64,000 nt of DNA, from NCBI GenBank assembly GCA_963662865.1, contig OY759969.1, positions 806,001-870,000 of the forward strand, read 5' to 3'. The notes beneath the pieces were generated by a model. It saw only the letters and a list, made by a program, of their open reading frames with translations, made no database searches and was not told where the DNA came from. Position 1 is the stretch's first letter; each line of letters starts with the position of its first letter. The DNA is from JAJDYQ01 sp963662865 (GTDB taxonomy: Bacteria > Pseudomonadota > Gammaproteobacteria > JAJDYQ01). This document shows positions 16,741 through 24,932 of the stretch, piece after piece. A program made the position numbers and the translations under genes.

Positions 16741-18302
16741 CGCTGAATCTCCTTCAGCTTGATCGACATTTCTTCCCGTGCCGCTGCCAGCTCTTTTTCC
16801 AGATCGTCAATTTCCACCTGTACCGCATCGATATCGATTTCCTCTTCCTCTTCAAAGGTGTCCACATAGCGGGGGATGTTGAGGTTGAAGTCGTTTTCCT
16901 TGATCTCGTCGAACCCGGCTATATGGGCGTATTTTTCCGCTTCGGCCCGGGCGGTGCAGGTTTCCATGATTTTAACCAGATGCGCTTCGGAGAGGGTGTT
17001 CTGTTTTTTGCCGGAGACAAACTCACGGTTGGCATCCACAAAGAAGACGTTTTTGCATTTTTCCCGAACGCCGCCTTTTTCACGGGAGCGGTCAAAAACC
17101 AGTATCGCCACCGGAATGTTGGTGGTCGGGAACAGGTTGCCCGGCAGGCCGATCACGGCATCCAGCAGGTTTTCTTCAATCATTTTCCGGCGGATACGTC
17201 CTTCGGCTGCGCCTCTGAACAATACGCCATGGGGCACCACTACCGCGACCCGGCCCTGCTTTTCAAGGGCGGTTTCCACCATGTGGCTGATAAAGGCCCA
17301 GTCGCCTTTGCTCTTGGGCGGTACGCCGCGCCAGAAGCGATTGTATTGGTCGTTTTCGGCATGTTCGGCACCCCATTTATCCAGCGAAAACGGCGGATTG
17401 GCCACTACACAGTTGAATTTCATCAGCCGGTCGCTTTCCACCAGCAGCGGGCTGTTCAGGGTGTCACACCATTCCACCCGGGCGCTGTCGAAGTTGTGCA
17501 GAAACATGTTCATGCGGCAGAGTGCCCATGTGCTGCCGTTGGATTCCTGTCCGAACAGGGCAAAGTTGCGGTCGCCCGCCTCTTTGGCGGCCTGAATCAA
17601 TAGGCCACCCGACCCGCATGCGGGGTCACAAATACGATCACCCGGTTTGGGTCCGGCCAACCTGGCGACCAGTTCGGTCACCTTCAGCGGGGTAAAGAAC
17701 TCTCCGGCCTTCTTGCCGGAGTCGGAGGCAAAGCGTTCAATCAGGTAGATGTAGGTATTGCCGATCACGTCCTCGGAAACCCGGCTCGGGCGCATATCGA
17801 GCTGCGGCTTGTGGAAGTCCTCCAGCAGTTGTTTGAGACGGCGGTTTCGGTCCCTGGTTTTTCCGAGATTGGCTTCGCTGTTGAAGTCGATATTGCGGAA
17901 TACCCCTTCAAGTTTGCTCTTGTTGCTCTCTTCAATATGGTCAAGCACGATATTGATCAGTTCGCCGATATTGGCGGCTGATCGGCGTTCATACAGGCTG
18001 TCATAGGTGGCGGGAAATTGATCCAGAATGGCTTTTTTTCCTGTCTTGTTGTTTGTGTCAGTGAGTTCCACTACCGGGAGAATAAAACGTTCACGCTTGA
18101 GCTTGCGGCGGATGCGTACATCGTCGTCGCCATATTGTTTTTGATAGCCTTCATAATGATCCTGCCATACATCGGAGATGTATTTCAAAAACAGCACCAC
18201 AAGGATGTAGTCTTTGTACTGTGCCGGATCAACCACACCTCGGAAGGTGTCACACGCCGCCCATGCTGCGTTGTTGATGTCTTTTTGATCAATCTTGTCC
18301 AT
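16737..18302 (-). CDS. hsdM: Type I DNA methyltransferase subunit M
   Basis: HsdM transfers a methyl group from SAM to adenine N6 at the HsdS-defined site. The 521-residue protein has the N-terminal helical HsdM_N domain, then GEFFTP, the SAM-binding DPACGSGGLL and the catalytic NPPF motif (VVANPPFSLDKWG), and ends in an acidic coiled coil. Length is normal. It is the first gene of the core operon; a promoter should lie in the gap behind it, where a junction-type repeat is found. Confidence 0.96.
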   Translation of the reverse strand: MDKIDQKDINNAAWAACDTFRGVVDPAQYKDYILVVLFLKYISDVWQDHYEGYQKQYGDDDVRIRRKLKRERFILPVVELTDTNNKTGKKAILDQFPATYDSLYERRSAANIGELINIVLDHIEESNKSKLEGVFRNIDFNSEANLGKTRDRNRRLKQLLEDFHKPQLDMRPSRVSEDVIGNTYIYLIERFASDSGKKAGEFFTPLKVTELVARLAGPKPGDRICDPACGSGGLLIQAAKEAGDRNFALFGQESNGSTWALCRMNMFLHNFDSARVEWCDTLNSPLLVESDRLMKFNCVVANPPFSLDKWGAEHAENDQYNRFWRGVPPKSKGDWAFISHMVETALEKQGRVAVVVPHGVLFRGAAEGRIRRKMIEENLLDAVIGLPGNLFPTTNIPVAILVFDRSREKGGVREKCKNVFFVDANREFVSGKKQNTLSEAHLVKIMETCTARAEAEKYAHIAGFDEIKENDFNLNIPRYVDTFEEEEEIDIDAVQVEIDDLEKELAAAREEMSIKLKEIQR

Positions 18303-18376
18303 TTGTCATTCTCCTTGTTTTAAGTCATGGACGGTTGCCCTGTGGATGGCATAGGTTTCATCTTTGCACACTAATC

Positions 18377-18967
18377 TCATTTTCTGTGTTCCTCCGTGGT
18401 TTCTTTAGCATACTGCATCAGTATTGTTGCGATGTATTGTCCTCGCTTATCGGCCAGCGTATGGAGCAGGGTTTGTTCTCTCGCGACGAGCGATGCCAGC
18501 TCTACGATGTTTTTCTGTTTTTCCAGATCTGGCAATGCAATCTCCAGTTCTTCAATCGCCTGTTTGCTGATCATTTTCTGAGTTGTGCCTCTGGCTCTGC
18601 TGGTCAGAAAAATCTGCGCATCCCGCTGGCTGATATACCAGTTCAGATACTCAGGCAAAATTCTGTCCGGCTTTGTTACCCGTATCCTTAACAATGGGGC
18701 GGCGACAACGGCTTTACCCGGATTTTCAAGCAGAATGGCTGCCGTGCTTGCATGGCCACGCGACCTGAATATCAGGTCGCCTTTCTGTGCAAGGTGGTGT
18801 TCTTTCACGGTCTCCATGTTAATTTTGATCAGAGCACCACAGCCGACGGTGTTGTTACCAAGAAGGTCCTTCATCTGAATAACCGCAATTTTGCCATCTT
18901 CGGAGGTTTCGAGACGGGTTCTGAATGAGCATCCCATCCTTATGGTTGCCAGTGCTTTTATTTTCAT
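18377..18967 (-). CDS. Single-TRD HsdS-like protein (half specificity subunit)
   Basis: The 196-residue product is one target-recognition domain plus one conserved helix (LPDLEKQKNIVELASLVAREQ). A full HsdS has two of each. The N-terminus MKIKALATIRMGCSF is a normal HsdS-like opening. It lies upstream of hsdM on the same strand, 75 bases away. Half-S proteins can dimerise to replace HsdS and give a palindromic target, or form hybrids with the full subunit. Alternatively it is a relic: the C-terminus is encoded by the junction repeat, which suggests the original end has been lost. Confidence 0.75.
   Translation of the reverse strand: MKIKALATIRMGCSFRTRLETSEDGKIAVIQMKDLLGNNTVGCGALIKINMETVKEHHLAQKGDLIFRSRGHASTAAILLENPGKAVVAAPLLRIRVTKPDRILPEYLNWYISQRDAQIFLTSRARGTTQKMISKQAIEELEIALPDLEKQKNIVELASLVAREQTLLHTLADKRGQYIATILMQYAKETTEEHRK
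18380..18409 (-). repeat. Junction repeat, related element C
   Basis: Read on the minus strand this is aaagaaaccacggaggaacac, of the same 'accacgg... cacag' low-complexity class as copies A and B. The orphan half-HsdS gene runs into it, so that its last residues (KETTEEHRK) are encoded by the repeat. It lies 75 bases before hsdM. Confidence 0.45.
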
Positions 18968-19333
18968 TTACGTACATTGTGCTGTAATAGCATTACTGCA
19001 TATCCTGATGATGTCAGCAGTGTTTGTCAAGCCCATGTTGTAAAAATGTCGTTTCTGCACTATGTAAAGGAACGTTCGGCTCCTCGTGGGTCAGGTCCCA
19101 GCCCTCAGATTATGGATTTTAGAATGCGGATTGCGCAGCTTGAGTCGTGCTTTGCAGCTTTATCTCTGTTAACGGGTCGGCGGTGTTGTGTGCCACTATC
19201 TCGCTGGCCGGGATTTCCGGGGCCGGGAATTCTTGCAAGCAGGTGATAGAAACTGCCCTGTGGGGCGGCAGGTTTGATGTTGGCGGCCTGCCGGTCTGGC
19301 AGCAGGCAGGAAGGGGGTAGAACCGGTTCAAAT
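18968..19333. other. Gene-free stretch between the RM island and the tmRNA 3' end
   Basis: I find no supported gene in these 366 bases. The part nearest ssrA contains the partial inverted repeat gcctgctgcc / ggcaggc at about 19287-19312. Read downstream of tmRNA it might help terminate or process it, but no U-tract follows. The tmRNA 3' end is a common integration site, but no repeat of the ssrA 3' end and no integrase is visible. Confidence 0.5.
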
Positions 19334-19696
19334 TGGTGGAGGCGGCGGGAATCGAACCCGCGTCCGCAAGACCTCTGCCTTTGGTTCTACATGCTTAGCC
19401 GAATCTTTGTATTTAGCCTGTTGTTACCCGACCGGCAGGGAAGGCAACAGGCGATTTCGGTCAGTTCTTAGCAAATCCGCCCCGAACCGGCTTCATTGCG
19501 ATCTTGTGAGAATCGACGCCTGAAATCTGAACGCACAAGCACGGCTTCAGTCAGACGGCATTACGCAGGTTATTAAGCTGCTAATGCGTAGTTGTCGTCG
19601 TTGGCAACTATAGTTTGCAGCAGGATTAACGAGGCTAGCTACATCCTCGGCATGCACCTCAGGTTTCGTGACTCACGTCGAAGCCATGTCGCCCCC
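19334..19696 (-). ncRNA. ssrA: Transfer-messenger RNA (tmRNA)
   Basis: The 363-nt RNA has the tRNA-like ends: 5' GGGGGCG pairs with 3' CGCCTCC, followed by A-CCA encoded at 19334-19337, and a T-arm GCGGGTTCGATTCCCGC. The tag frame is at 19573-19605 on the minus strand and encodes ANDDNYALAA followed by TAA-TAA. E. coli has ANDENYALAA. tmRNA rescues ribosomes stalled on broken mRNAs with SmpB, whose gene is 136 bases upstream on the same strand. Confidence 0.97.
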
Positions 19697-19705
19697 GGTT
19701 ATGTG

Positions 19706-19734
19706 ACTATAATCCTTATTGCGAAAAAATGTAA
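19706..19734 (-). promoter_or_regulatory. Sigma-70 promoter of ssrA
   Basis: On the minus strand: TTACAT at 19734-19729, a 17-base spacer, then TATAGT at 19711-19706. The mature 5' end of tmRNA follows nine bases later. Position and spacing fit a strong housekeeping promoter. Confidence 0.7.
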
Positions 19735-19832
19735 GTATTTTGATATGCCGACTTTTGTGAATTGTTTTCGCCTGTTACAGGTTAGCGTTTGCCAACTTAT
19801 AGATACGACCTGTCAGTAGCACACATTGCTGA

Positions 19833-20312
19833 TCAGCGATTTCTATGCTTCAGTATCTGCTGCTGTTCACGTTTCCAGTCTCTTTCCTTGATCGATAGGC
19901 GTTTGTCATGTTGTTTTTTGCCTTTGGCCAGTCCGATTTCAAGTTTTGCCCGACCCTTGTTCCAGTACATGGCTAACGGCACAAGGGTATAGCCCTGTCT
20001 CTCTACCGCACCGAGCAATTTATCGAGTTCGCGCCGGTGAAGAAGAAGTTTGCGACTGCGGACGGGGTCGGGGTTCACGTGGGTCGCGGTACTGGCGAGG
20101 GGAGAGATATGGGCACCGAACAGCCATGCTTCACCGTTTTTTATAATGACATAGCTTTCTTTGATCTGGACGGAACCGCTTCGCAGGCTTTTGGCTTCCC
20201 AGCCTTGTAAGGCAATGCCGGCTTCGTAAGATTGTTCAATGAAATAATCAAACCGGGCCTTTTTATTCAGCGCGATTGTATTCGAGGCCTGCTTTTTTTT
20301 CTTTTCGCTCAT
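19833..20312 (-). CDS. smpB: SsrA-binding protein SmpB
   Basis: SmpB binds the tRNA-like domain of tmRNA and delivers it to stalled ribosomes. The 159-residue protein has the OB-fold core (GWEAKSLR, YVIIKNGEAWLFGAHISP, PVRSRKLLLHRREL) and the basic C-terminal tail (GLAKGKKQHDKRLSIKERDWKRE) that enters the mRNA channel. Length is normal. It lies directly upstream of ssrA on the same strand, the common gammaproteobacterial arrangement. Confidence 0.97.
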   Translation of the reverse strand: MSEKKKKQASNTIALNKKARFDYFIEQSYEAGIALQGWEAKSLRSGSVQIKESYVIIKNGEAWLFGAHISPLASTATHVNPDPVRSRKLLLHRRELDKLLGAVERQGYTLVPLAMYWNKGRAKLEIGLAKGKKQHDKRLSIKERDWKREQQQILKHRNR

Positions 20313-20487
20313 GGCTGTATTTTAATTGAGCCGTCATCGGTCTCAAAGTCGCCCTGAAAGGAAAAAGAATTCCTGTATTTCAGTAGGTCCAGAGATAGGT
20401 CGGTTCGGAACTTCTTTAATGTTAAAACCCGGTGAGCGAGCAGATTATCTCACCCACCGGAGTTGATGGTTACGAGATTATCCCTCT

Positions 20488-20943
20488 CTATTTTTTGGTC
20501 GGAACCGGAATAACAACATTTCCCTGATAGGTTCTGTGCATATCGGTTATTGAATCCGTAATGCCGAGGTCCCAGAATACAACACTCGCCGCTAATTTTC
20601 CACCTTCCATCTCGCTTCTGATAGAGCCAGCTGCTTTTCTGCCGTCTTGGGTTTCGCAGTCATAAAGCAGTGCATCGTCTGAACGACGAATCATTACACT
20701 TGCAGTGGGTATGGCAGGTGACCATGAACCGCGTTTATTTTTAAAGGTACATTTTCCAGAGGAACCATCAGAGAAGCTAATAGTGAGCGGAATATGAGAG
20801 TCATTAACAAGAGTTGCGCAGCCTGAAAATAAAACCGCAGAAATGCCTATTAACCACGGAAATATCCATTGGTAGTGAGTATAATTGTGCTGTGCTGTGC
20901 TGTGCTGTGCTGTGCTGTGCTGTGCTGTGCTGTGCTGTGCCAT
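20488..20943 (-). CDS. Probable phase-variable lipoprotein, repeat tract at its start
   Basis: The frame opens with ATG right after a strong Shine-Dalgarno (caggagat) and runs at once through eleven copies of a pentanucleotide, giving an AQHST-type peptide repeat. Then come a hydrophobic signal (WIFPWLIGISAVLFSGC, lipidated Cys at about 42) and a 110-residue mature domain I do not recognise. The five-base unit means that any single-unit change throws the downstream frame off, so translation can be switched. With eleven units the frame is on. No other in-frame ATG lies between the repeat and the signal peptide. Envelope lipoproteins are typical contingency genes. Confidence 0.75.
   Translation of the reverse strand: MAQHSTAQHSTAQHSTAQHNYTHYQWIFPWLIGISAVLFSGCATLVNDSHIPLTISFSDGSSGKCTFKNKRGSWSPAIPTASVMIRRSDDALLYDCETQDGRKAAGSIRSEMEGGKLAASVVFWDLGITDSITDMHRTYQGNVVIPVPTKK
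20886..20940 (-). repeat. Pentanucleotide tandem repeat, 11 x TGTGC (plus-strand reading)
   Basis: Eleven perfect units occupy 55 bases directly after the lipoprotein start codon (20941-20943). Unit length is not a multiple of three, so slippage changes the frame. No interruption is present, which indicates recent activity or selection. Confidence 0.95.
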
Positions 20944-21175
20944 AGTAATCTCCTGATTGTTGGGTTAATGAATGCTGGTTCTTAGCTTCCAGCGTTCAGC
21001 ATGTTATCCAATCTTAACCATTGATGCAAAATTTAAGATATTCGGCATAATTACGGGAAAATTAACCTCCAGCATATGGTTTATAAAGATTCACAAAGAT
21101 AAGGGCGTGTTCCGTTATGCAGACCTGCTTTAAGAGGGCGTCTGAAGATTTTCCGGTATAACGGTTTGTTCGGTT

Positions 21176-21607
21176 ATGAAAATTGTTGATCGTAGTGCGC
21201 TGGTACCATATAGCGCCCGGCAGATGTATGAGTTAGTCAAGGATATCGAATCCTATCCGGTTTTTTTGCCTTGGTGTAGCGGTGCCAGTATTCTGGAATC
21301 TTTTCCCGGCGGGGTTTGTGGTCGGGTGGATATCAGCAAGGGCGTTTTGAAACAGTCATTTTCCACCCATAATACGTTTACGGAAAATCGTGAGATTGCC
21401 ATGATGCTGGAAGAGGGGCCGTTTAGCATGCTTGAAGGTACGTGGCGATTTGAACCAATTGGTGATACGGGCAGCAGGGTATCTTTGTATCTGCAATTTG
21501 ATTTTTCCAATGCACTGGTACGCATGACCATTGCACCGGTATTTGGCAGTATTGCGGACAAGTTGGTTGATGCCTTTGTGGAGCGTGCCTCCAGCCTGTA
21601 TCAATAA
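21176..21607 (+). CDS. ratA: RatA/PasT-type START-domain protein
   Basis: The 143-residue protein is a SRPBCC/START fold of the UPF0083 group. It opens with SALVPYSARQMYELVKDIESYP and FLPWCSG, the hallmark of RatA and of the coenzyme Q-binding COQ10 family. RatA has been described as blocking 50S-30S association, and Coq10-like proteins bind ubiquinone; either role may apply. It is followed after 13 bases by rnfH, the standard ratA-rnfH pair, and both are convergent with bamE. Confidence 0.92.
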   Translation: MKIVDRSALVPYSARQMYELVKDIESYPVFLPWCSGASILESFPGGVCGRVDISKGVLKQSFSTHNTFTENREIAMMLEEGPFSMLEGTWRFEPIGDTGSRVSLYLQFDFSNALVRMTIAPVFGSIADKLVDAFVERASSLYQ

Positions 21608-21620
21608 TCCGGGGACTTGT

Positions 21621-21929
21621 ATGTTGGAAAGACTCAATGTGGAAGTGGCTTATGCGGAGCCTGAAAAGCAGTTGATTAAATTGTTGGAAATCAAGGCCGG
21701 GAGCACGGCAATTGAAGCGGTTCGGCAATCAGGTATTTTTGAGGAATTTGCGAACCTGCAGGATTCCAATGAATTGGAGTTAGGTATATTCGGCCAGAAA
21801 TGTGAGCACGGGGAGGTATTGCAGGCAGGGGACCGTGTTGAGATATACAGGCCGTTGTCGGTTGATCCCAAAGAAGCCAGGAGGTTAAAAGCCGAAGCGG
21901 CGGAGAGACGCAGGAAAAATCAGGAATGA
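21621..21929 (+). CDS. rnfH: RnfH family protein (ubiquitin-like)
   Basis: This 102-residue UPF0125 protein has a ubiquitin-like beta-grasp fold. The start chosen is the ATG at 21621 (MLERLNVEVAYAEPEKQ). The family core is QSGIFEEF, LELGIFGQKC and GDRVEIYRPLSVDPKEARR, ending in a basic tail. The function is unknown despite the name, which comes from linkage to rnf genes in some species. It is the second gene of the ratA operon. Confidence 0.92.
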   Translation: MLERLNVEVAYAEPEKQLIKLLEIKAGSTAIEAVRQSGIFEEFANLQDSNELELGIFGQKCEHGEVLQAGDRVEIYRPLSVDPKEARRLKAEAAERRRKNQE

Positions 21930-21942
21930 GGGGAGGCTGTAG

Positions 21943-22512
21943 CTAGTTTTTCGTGGATGTCTGCCCATCTTTGTTCACAAGGACGGGTTCGTCGCTTTTT
22001 TCTGCGGTGTTAGTCAACAGGCCACCAAGAAAGCCTTTTTCATCCAGCGCCCGAGGGGCATCAGCCGGTACAACAATCGTTCGCTCACGATTTTCTTCCC
22101 GCGTGATCTCAGCGGCTTCTTGGTTCTGAGGCAGGAGGTCACCCTCTATTTTATGTAATTGATCGTTTTCAAAATGCAGCGCCAGACGTTGTTGTTCTAA
22201 CTTTGTATCGCTGGTGCGGCTTCCCGGCCTGAATGTGTAGAGATAATCCCAGCGCTCTTCGTTAAAGATGTCCTGTATTGAGGGTGTGCCAAGCAGGTAA
22301 CTTACCTGCTGCTTGCTCATACCAAGTTTCAGGCCATTGACCATTTGCTGAGTAACCAGGTTGCCCTGTCTTATCGGAATCCGGTAGATGCCGGGGACTT
22401 CTTCCCAGTTAATTAGCTGGATGTCTGGCAGCGGGGTACTGGAGTCAGTGCTGCAACCGGCAACGGTGAGACTTGAAATCAGGGCAAGTTTAATGAGAGA
22501 TTTTCTCATCAT
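21943..22512 (-). CDS. bamE: Outer-membrane assembly lipoprotein BamE (SmpA/OmlA)
   Basis: BamE is a small lipoprotein of the BAM complex that inserts beta-barrels in the outer membrane. Visible parts: signal peptide with lipobox TVAGC (Cys 20), YRIPIRQGNLVTQ, then LKLGMSKQQVSYLLGTP and the DYLYTFRPG motif, all in the SmpA/OmlA domain. At 189 residues it has a C-terminal extension of about 50 residues beyond E. coli BamE. It is convergent with ratA-rnfH and divergent from fur, as in many gammaproteobacteria. Confidence 0.93.
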   Translation of the reverse strand: MMRKSLIKLALISSLTVAGCSTDSSTPLPDIQLINWEEVPGIYRIPIRQGNLVTQQMVNGLKLGMSKQQVSYLLGTPSIQDIFNEERWDYLYTFRPGSRTSDTKLEQQRLALHFENDQLHKIEGDLLPQNQEAAEITREENRERTIVVPADAPRALDEKGFLGGLLTNTAEKSDEPVLVNKDGQTSTKN

Positions 22513-22626
22513 GGAAACTACTGGCTAGTCAAAACTACGAGTATCATACATTATGAATGCTGATGGCGCACTACGAAATTCATGGTGATATATGTTAATT
22601 GCTGTTGCACGGGATAGAGGGGCGAT

Positions 22627-23043
22627 ATGGAATCGGATGAGCTGAAAAAGGCCGGACTAAAGGTAACTTTGCCTCGAATGAAGGTGATCGAAATACTTGA
22701 GCGCAGCGAGCAGCGTCACATGAGTGCGGAGGAGGTTTACCGTGCGTTACACGATTCGGGCAATGATGTCGGGCTCGCCACGGTTTACCGGGTTTTGACT
22801 CAGTTTGAGTCGGCGGGTCTCGTTTCCCGACATAATTTTGAAGGAGGGCAGTCCGTATTCGAACTGGAGTCAGGGCTCCATCATGACCATATGGTTTGTG
22901 TGAAATGTGGGCGTGTTGAAGAGTTTGTCGATGAAACCATAGAAGAATGCCAGCATGATGTGGCAAGCAATGCCGGAAATAAGCTGGTGGATCACAGTCT
23001 GGTGCTCTATGTCGAATGTGCCCAGTGCCAGCAGGATAGTTGA
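22627..23043 (+). CDS. fur: Ferric uptake regulator Fur
   Basis: Fur represses iron-uptake genes when loaded with Fe2+. The 138-residue protein has the winged helix (KKAGLKVTLPRMKVIEILE; GNDVGLATVYRVLTQFE) and the dimerisation and metal domain with HHDHMVCVKCGRVEEF and a second Cys pair (VECAQCQ). Residue pattern and length match Fur rather than Zur or PerR. The gene is divergent from bamE. Confidence 0.95.
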   Translation: MESDELKKAGLKVTLPRMKVIEILERSEQRHMSAEEVYRALHDSGNDVGLATVYRVLTQFESAGLVSRHNFEGGQSVFELESGLHHDHMVCVKCGRVEEFVDETIEECQHDVASNAGNKLVDHSLVLYVECAQCQQDS

Positions 23044-23091
23044 ATATGGTGTGCTAACTTGGCCATATCAGCAATATCATGTCCTGAGGAG

Positions 23092-23115
23092 ACTCTGATG
23101 AAATCAGAGTTTTCT
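23092..23115 (+). terminator. Rho-independent terminator of fur
   Basis: An 8-bp stem actctgat / atcagagt with a three-base loop is followed by tttct, about 50 bases after the fur stop. Confidence 0.7.
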
Positions 23116-23176
23116 GCGATACAAGAGATGTACCGCTAAAATAAATAACGATCAGTTATTGATTTTGGAAGGAAAT

Positions 23177-23197
23177 CAAAAAACACATTATGTGTTT
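23177..23197 (-). terminator. Probable terminator of recN
   Basis: On the minus strand a short hairpin (aacaca / tgtgtt) is followed by a run of T and lies 33 bases after the recN stop. The stem is short and AT-rich. Confidence 0.45.
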
Positions 23198-23229
23198 CCC
23201 GCGCTCTGATAAGTCCGGGATGGAATTGT

Positions 23230-24900
23230 TCAGATCTCTCCTAATAGTTCTCGTGCGTGAGCCAGACTCTGCTCGGTGACTTCTATGCCTCCCAGCATTC
23301 TGGCGATTTCCTGCGACCGGCCTTCTGCGTCGAGCTGAATGACTCTGGATTCCGTATTGTCTTTTGTGCTGGTTTTTACTACGCGCAAATGCTGACATCC
23401 CTGTGCGGCCACCTGTGGCAGATGCGTGACGCAGAGCACCTGGCGACTGTTGGCGAGATTTCTTAATTCTTTGCCAACGATTTCTGCAACGGCACCACCG
23501 ATGCCGCTGTCGATTTCATCAAAAATCATCGTTGGAGCCTCGTTTTTTGTAGCGCAGATCACGGTGATTGCCAGGCTGATCCGGGAAAGCTCCCCTCCGG
23601 ATGCAACTTTTTGTAATGGTTGTAAAGGCTGCCCTGGATTGGCGCTGACCATGTAATGAATGCTGTCACGACCGTGCTGGCTGATGCCGGATTTTTTTTC
23701 GCCAGATGATACCTCTACCGCAAATTTTCCTCCCTGCATACCAAGTTGCTGCATTTTATCGGTGACCCGATTCGAAAGGATCTCGGCTGCGGCCAGTCTT
23801 TCCTGATGTAGCTGATCGGCTAGCCGGGTGTATTTTGTCAGTAATAAATCACATTCTTCCTGAAGTGCGGAAAGATCGGTTTCGGATTCGTCGATAGCAG
23901 ATAACTCCTGTTTTTTCTGTGCGTAATATTCGGGAAGCTGTTGCATTGAGATGCCATGTTTTCTTGCCAGGGGATGGAGTCTGGAAATCAATTGGTCGAG
24001 TTCTTCGGCGCGTTGTGGGTCGGCTTCCAGGCTATCATGCATGTTCTGCATTTCATGTGCAGCTTCGTCAGCCAGTGCCATCATGTCATTCAGAATTTCA
24101 AGGGCCGTGGCAACGTACCGATTGTCGTGGCCCCGGTTATGGAGATCAGTTATCAATCCGGTAATATGGTCGTGCAAAGAATCAGAATCGGCTCCTCTAA
24201 GGCGTTGGACTGATTCCCCACCGAGTGATTTAAGGCTTTCGGCATTTATGATGGTTTCGTGTTCAGTCAGCAATTCGGCAATATTGATCTGGCTGATATT
24301 TAAGGATTCAAGCTCATCGAGTTGATAGCGTAATAGTTCAATTCGGGCCGTGTTTTCTCTGACTTGATCGGTTAGATTGATAAGATCAGCTTCAATTTTT
24401 TTTAGCCTTACGGCGGCCAGGCTGACACTCTCAAGCAGGCTTTGGTAGTCTCCCGTCGCATCAAGAAGTTTGCGTTGGTGGTTCATTTTTGTCAGGCTTT
24501 GGTGTTCATGTTGTCCATAGATTTCCACCAGGGTTTCACTCAGCGCCCTCAGAGTGGTTAAGTTGGCGGCTGAGTTATTAATAAAGGCTGCTGATCTGCC
24601 TTCGGTCGTGATGACTCGTCGAATATGGCATTCGTTGTCTGCGTCGAGTTCGTGTTCCTGAAGCCACTTTTGGGCCGGACTATCGGCATTGAACTCAAAG
24701 CTGGCGTTGATGATTGCCCTGTCACAGCCATGACGCACGACTCCCGGGTCAGCCCTGTTTCCAAGGGCCAGATTCAAGGCGTCAATTAATATGGATTTGC
24801 CCGCGCCGGTTTCTCCCGTGAGTACCGTCATCCCAGATTTTAATTCCACTTCCGCTTCACTGGAGATGGCAAAGTTTTGCAGGTGAATTCGCGTCAGCAT
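23230..24900 (-). CDS. recN: DNA repair protein RecN
   Basis: RecN is an SMC-like ATPase used in double-strand break repair. The 556-residue protein has Walker A (GETGAGKSILID) at residue 30, long central coiled coils, the ABC signature (VASGGELSRISLA) and Walker B (TMIFDEIDSGIGG) near the C-terminus, and a VTHLPQVA switch. Length is normal. nadK lies upstream on the same strand (32-base gap), the common nadK-recN pair. Confidence 0.96.
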   Translation of the reverse strand: MLTRIHLQNFAISSEAEVELKSGMTVLTGETGAGKSILIDALNLALGNRADPGVVRHGCDRAIINASFEFNADSPAQKWLQEHELDADNECHIRRVITTEGRSAAFINNSAANLTTLRALSETLVEIYGQHEHQSLTKMNHQRKLLDATGDYQSLLESVSLAAVRLKKIEADLINLTDQVRENTARIELLRYQLDELESLNISQINIAELLTEHETIINAESLKSLGGESVQRLRGADSDSLHDHITGLITDLHNRGHDNRYVATALEILNDMMALADEAAHEMQNMHDSLEADPQRAEELDQLISRLHPLARKHGISMQQLPEYYAQKKQELSAIDESETDLSALQEECDLLLTKYTRLADQLHQERLAAAEILSNRVTDKMQQLGMQGGKFAVEVSSGEKKSGISQHGRDSIHYMVSANPGQPLQPLQKVASGGELSRISLAITVICATKNEAPTMIFDEIDSGIGGAVAEIVGKELRNLANSRQVLCVTHLPQVAAQGCQHLRVVKTSTKDNTESRVIQLDAEGRSQEIARMLGGIEVTEQSLAHARELLGEI

Positions 24901-24932
24901 AATCCGGGTCCGTATAATATGGGCAGGGCTGG

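Noticed and set aside
19334..19357. tmRNA 3' end as an attachment site of the restriction island
   Set aside because: No direct repeat of the ssrA 3' sequence at the far side (near 7.2-7.4 kb) and no integrase gene in the island.
20886..20940. CRISPR-like or minisatellite array
   Set aside because: Unit is five bases with no spacers; it is a simple sequence repeat at a start codon.
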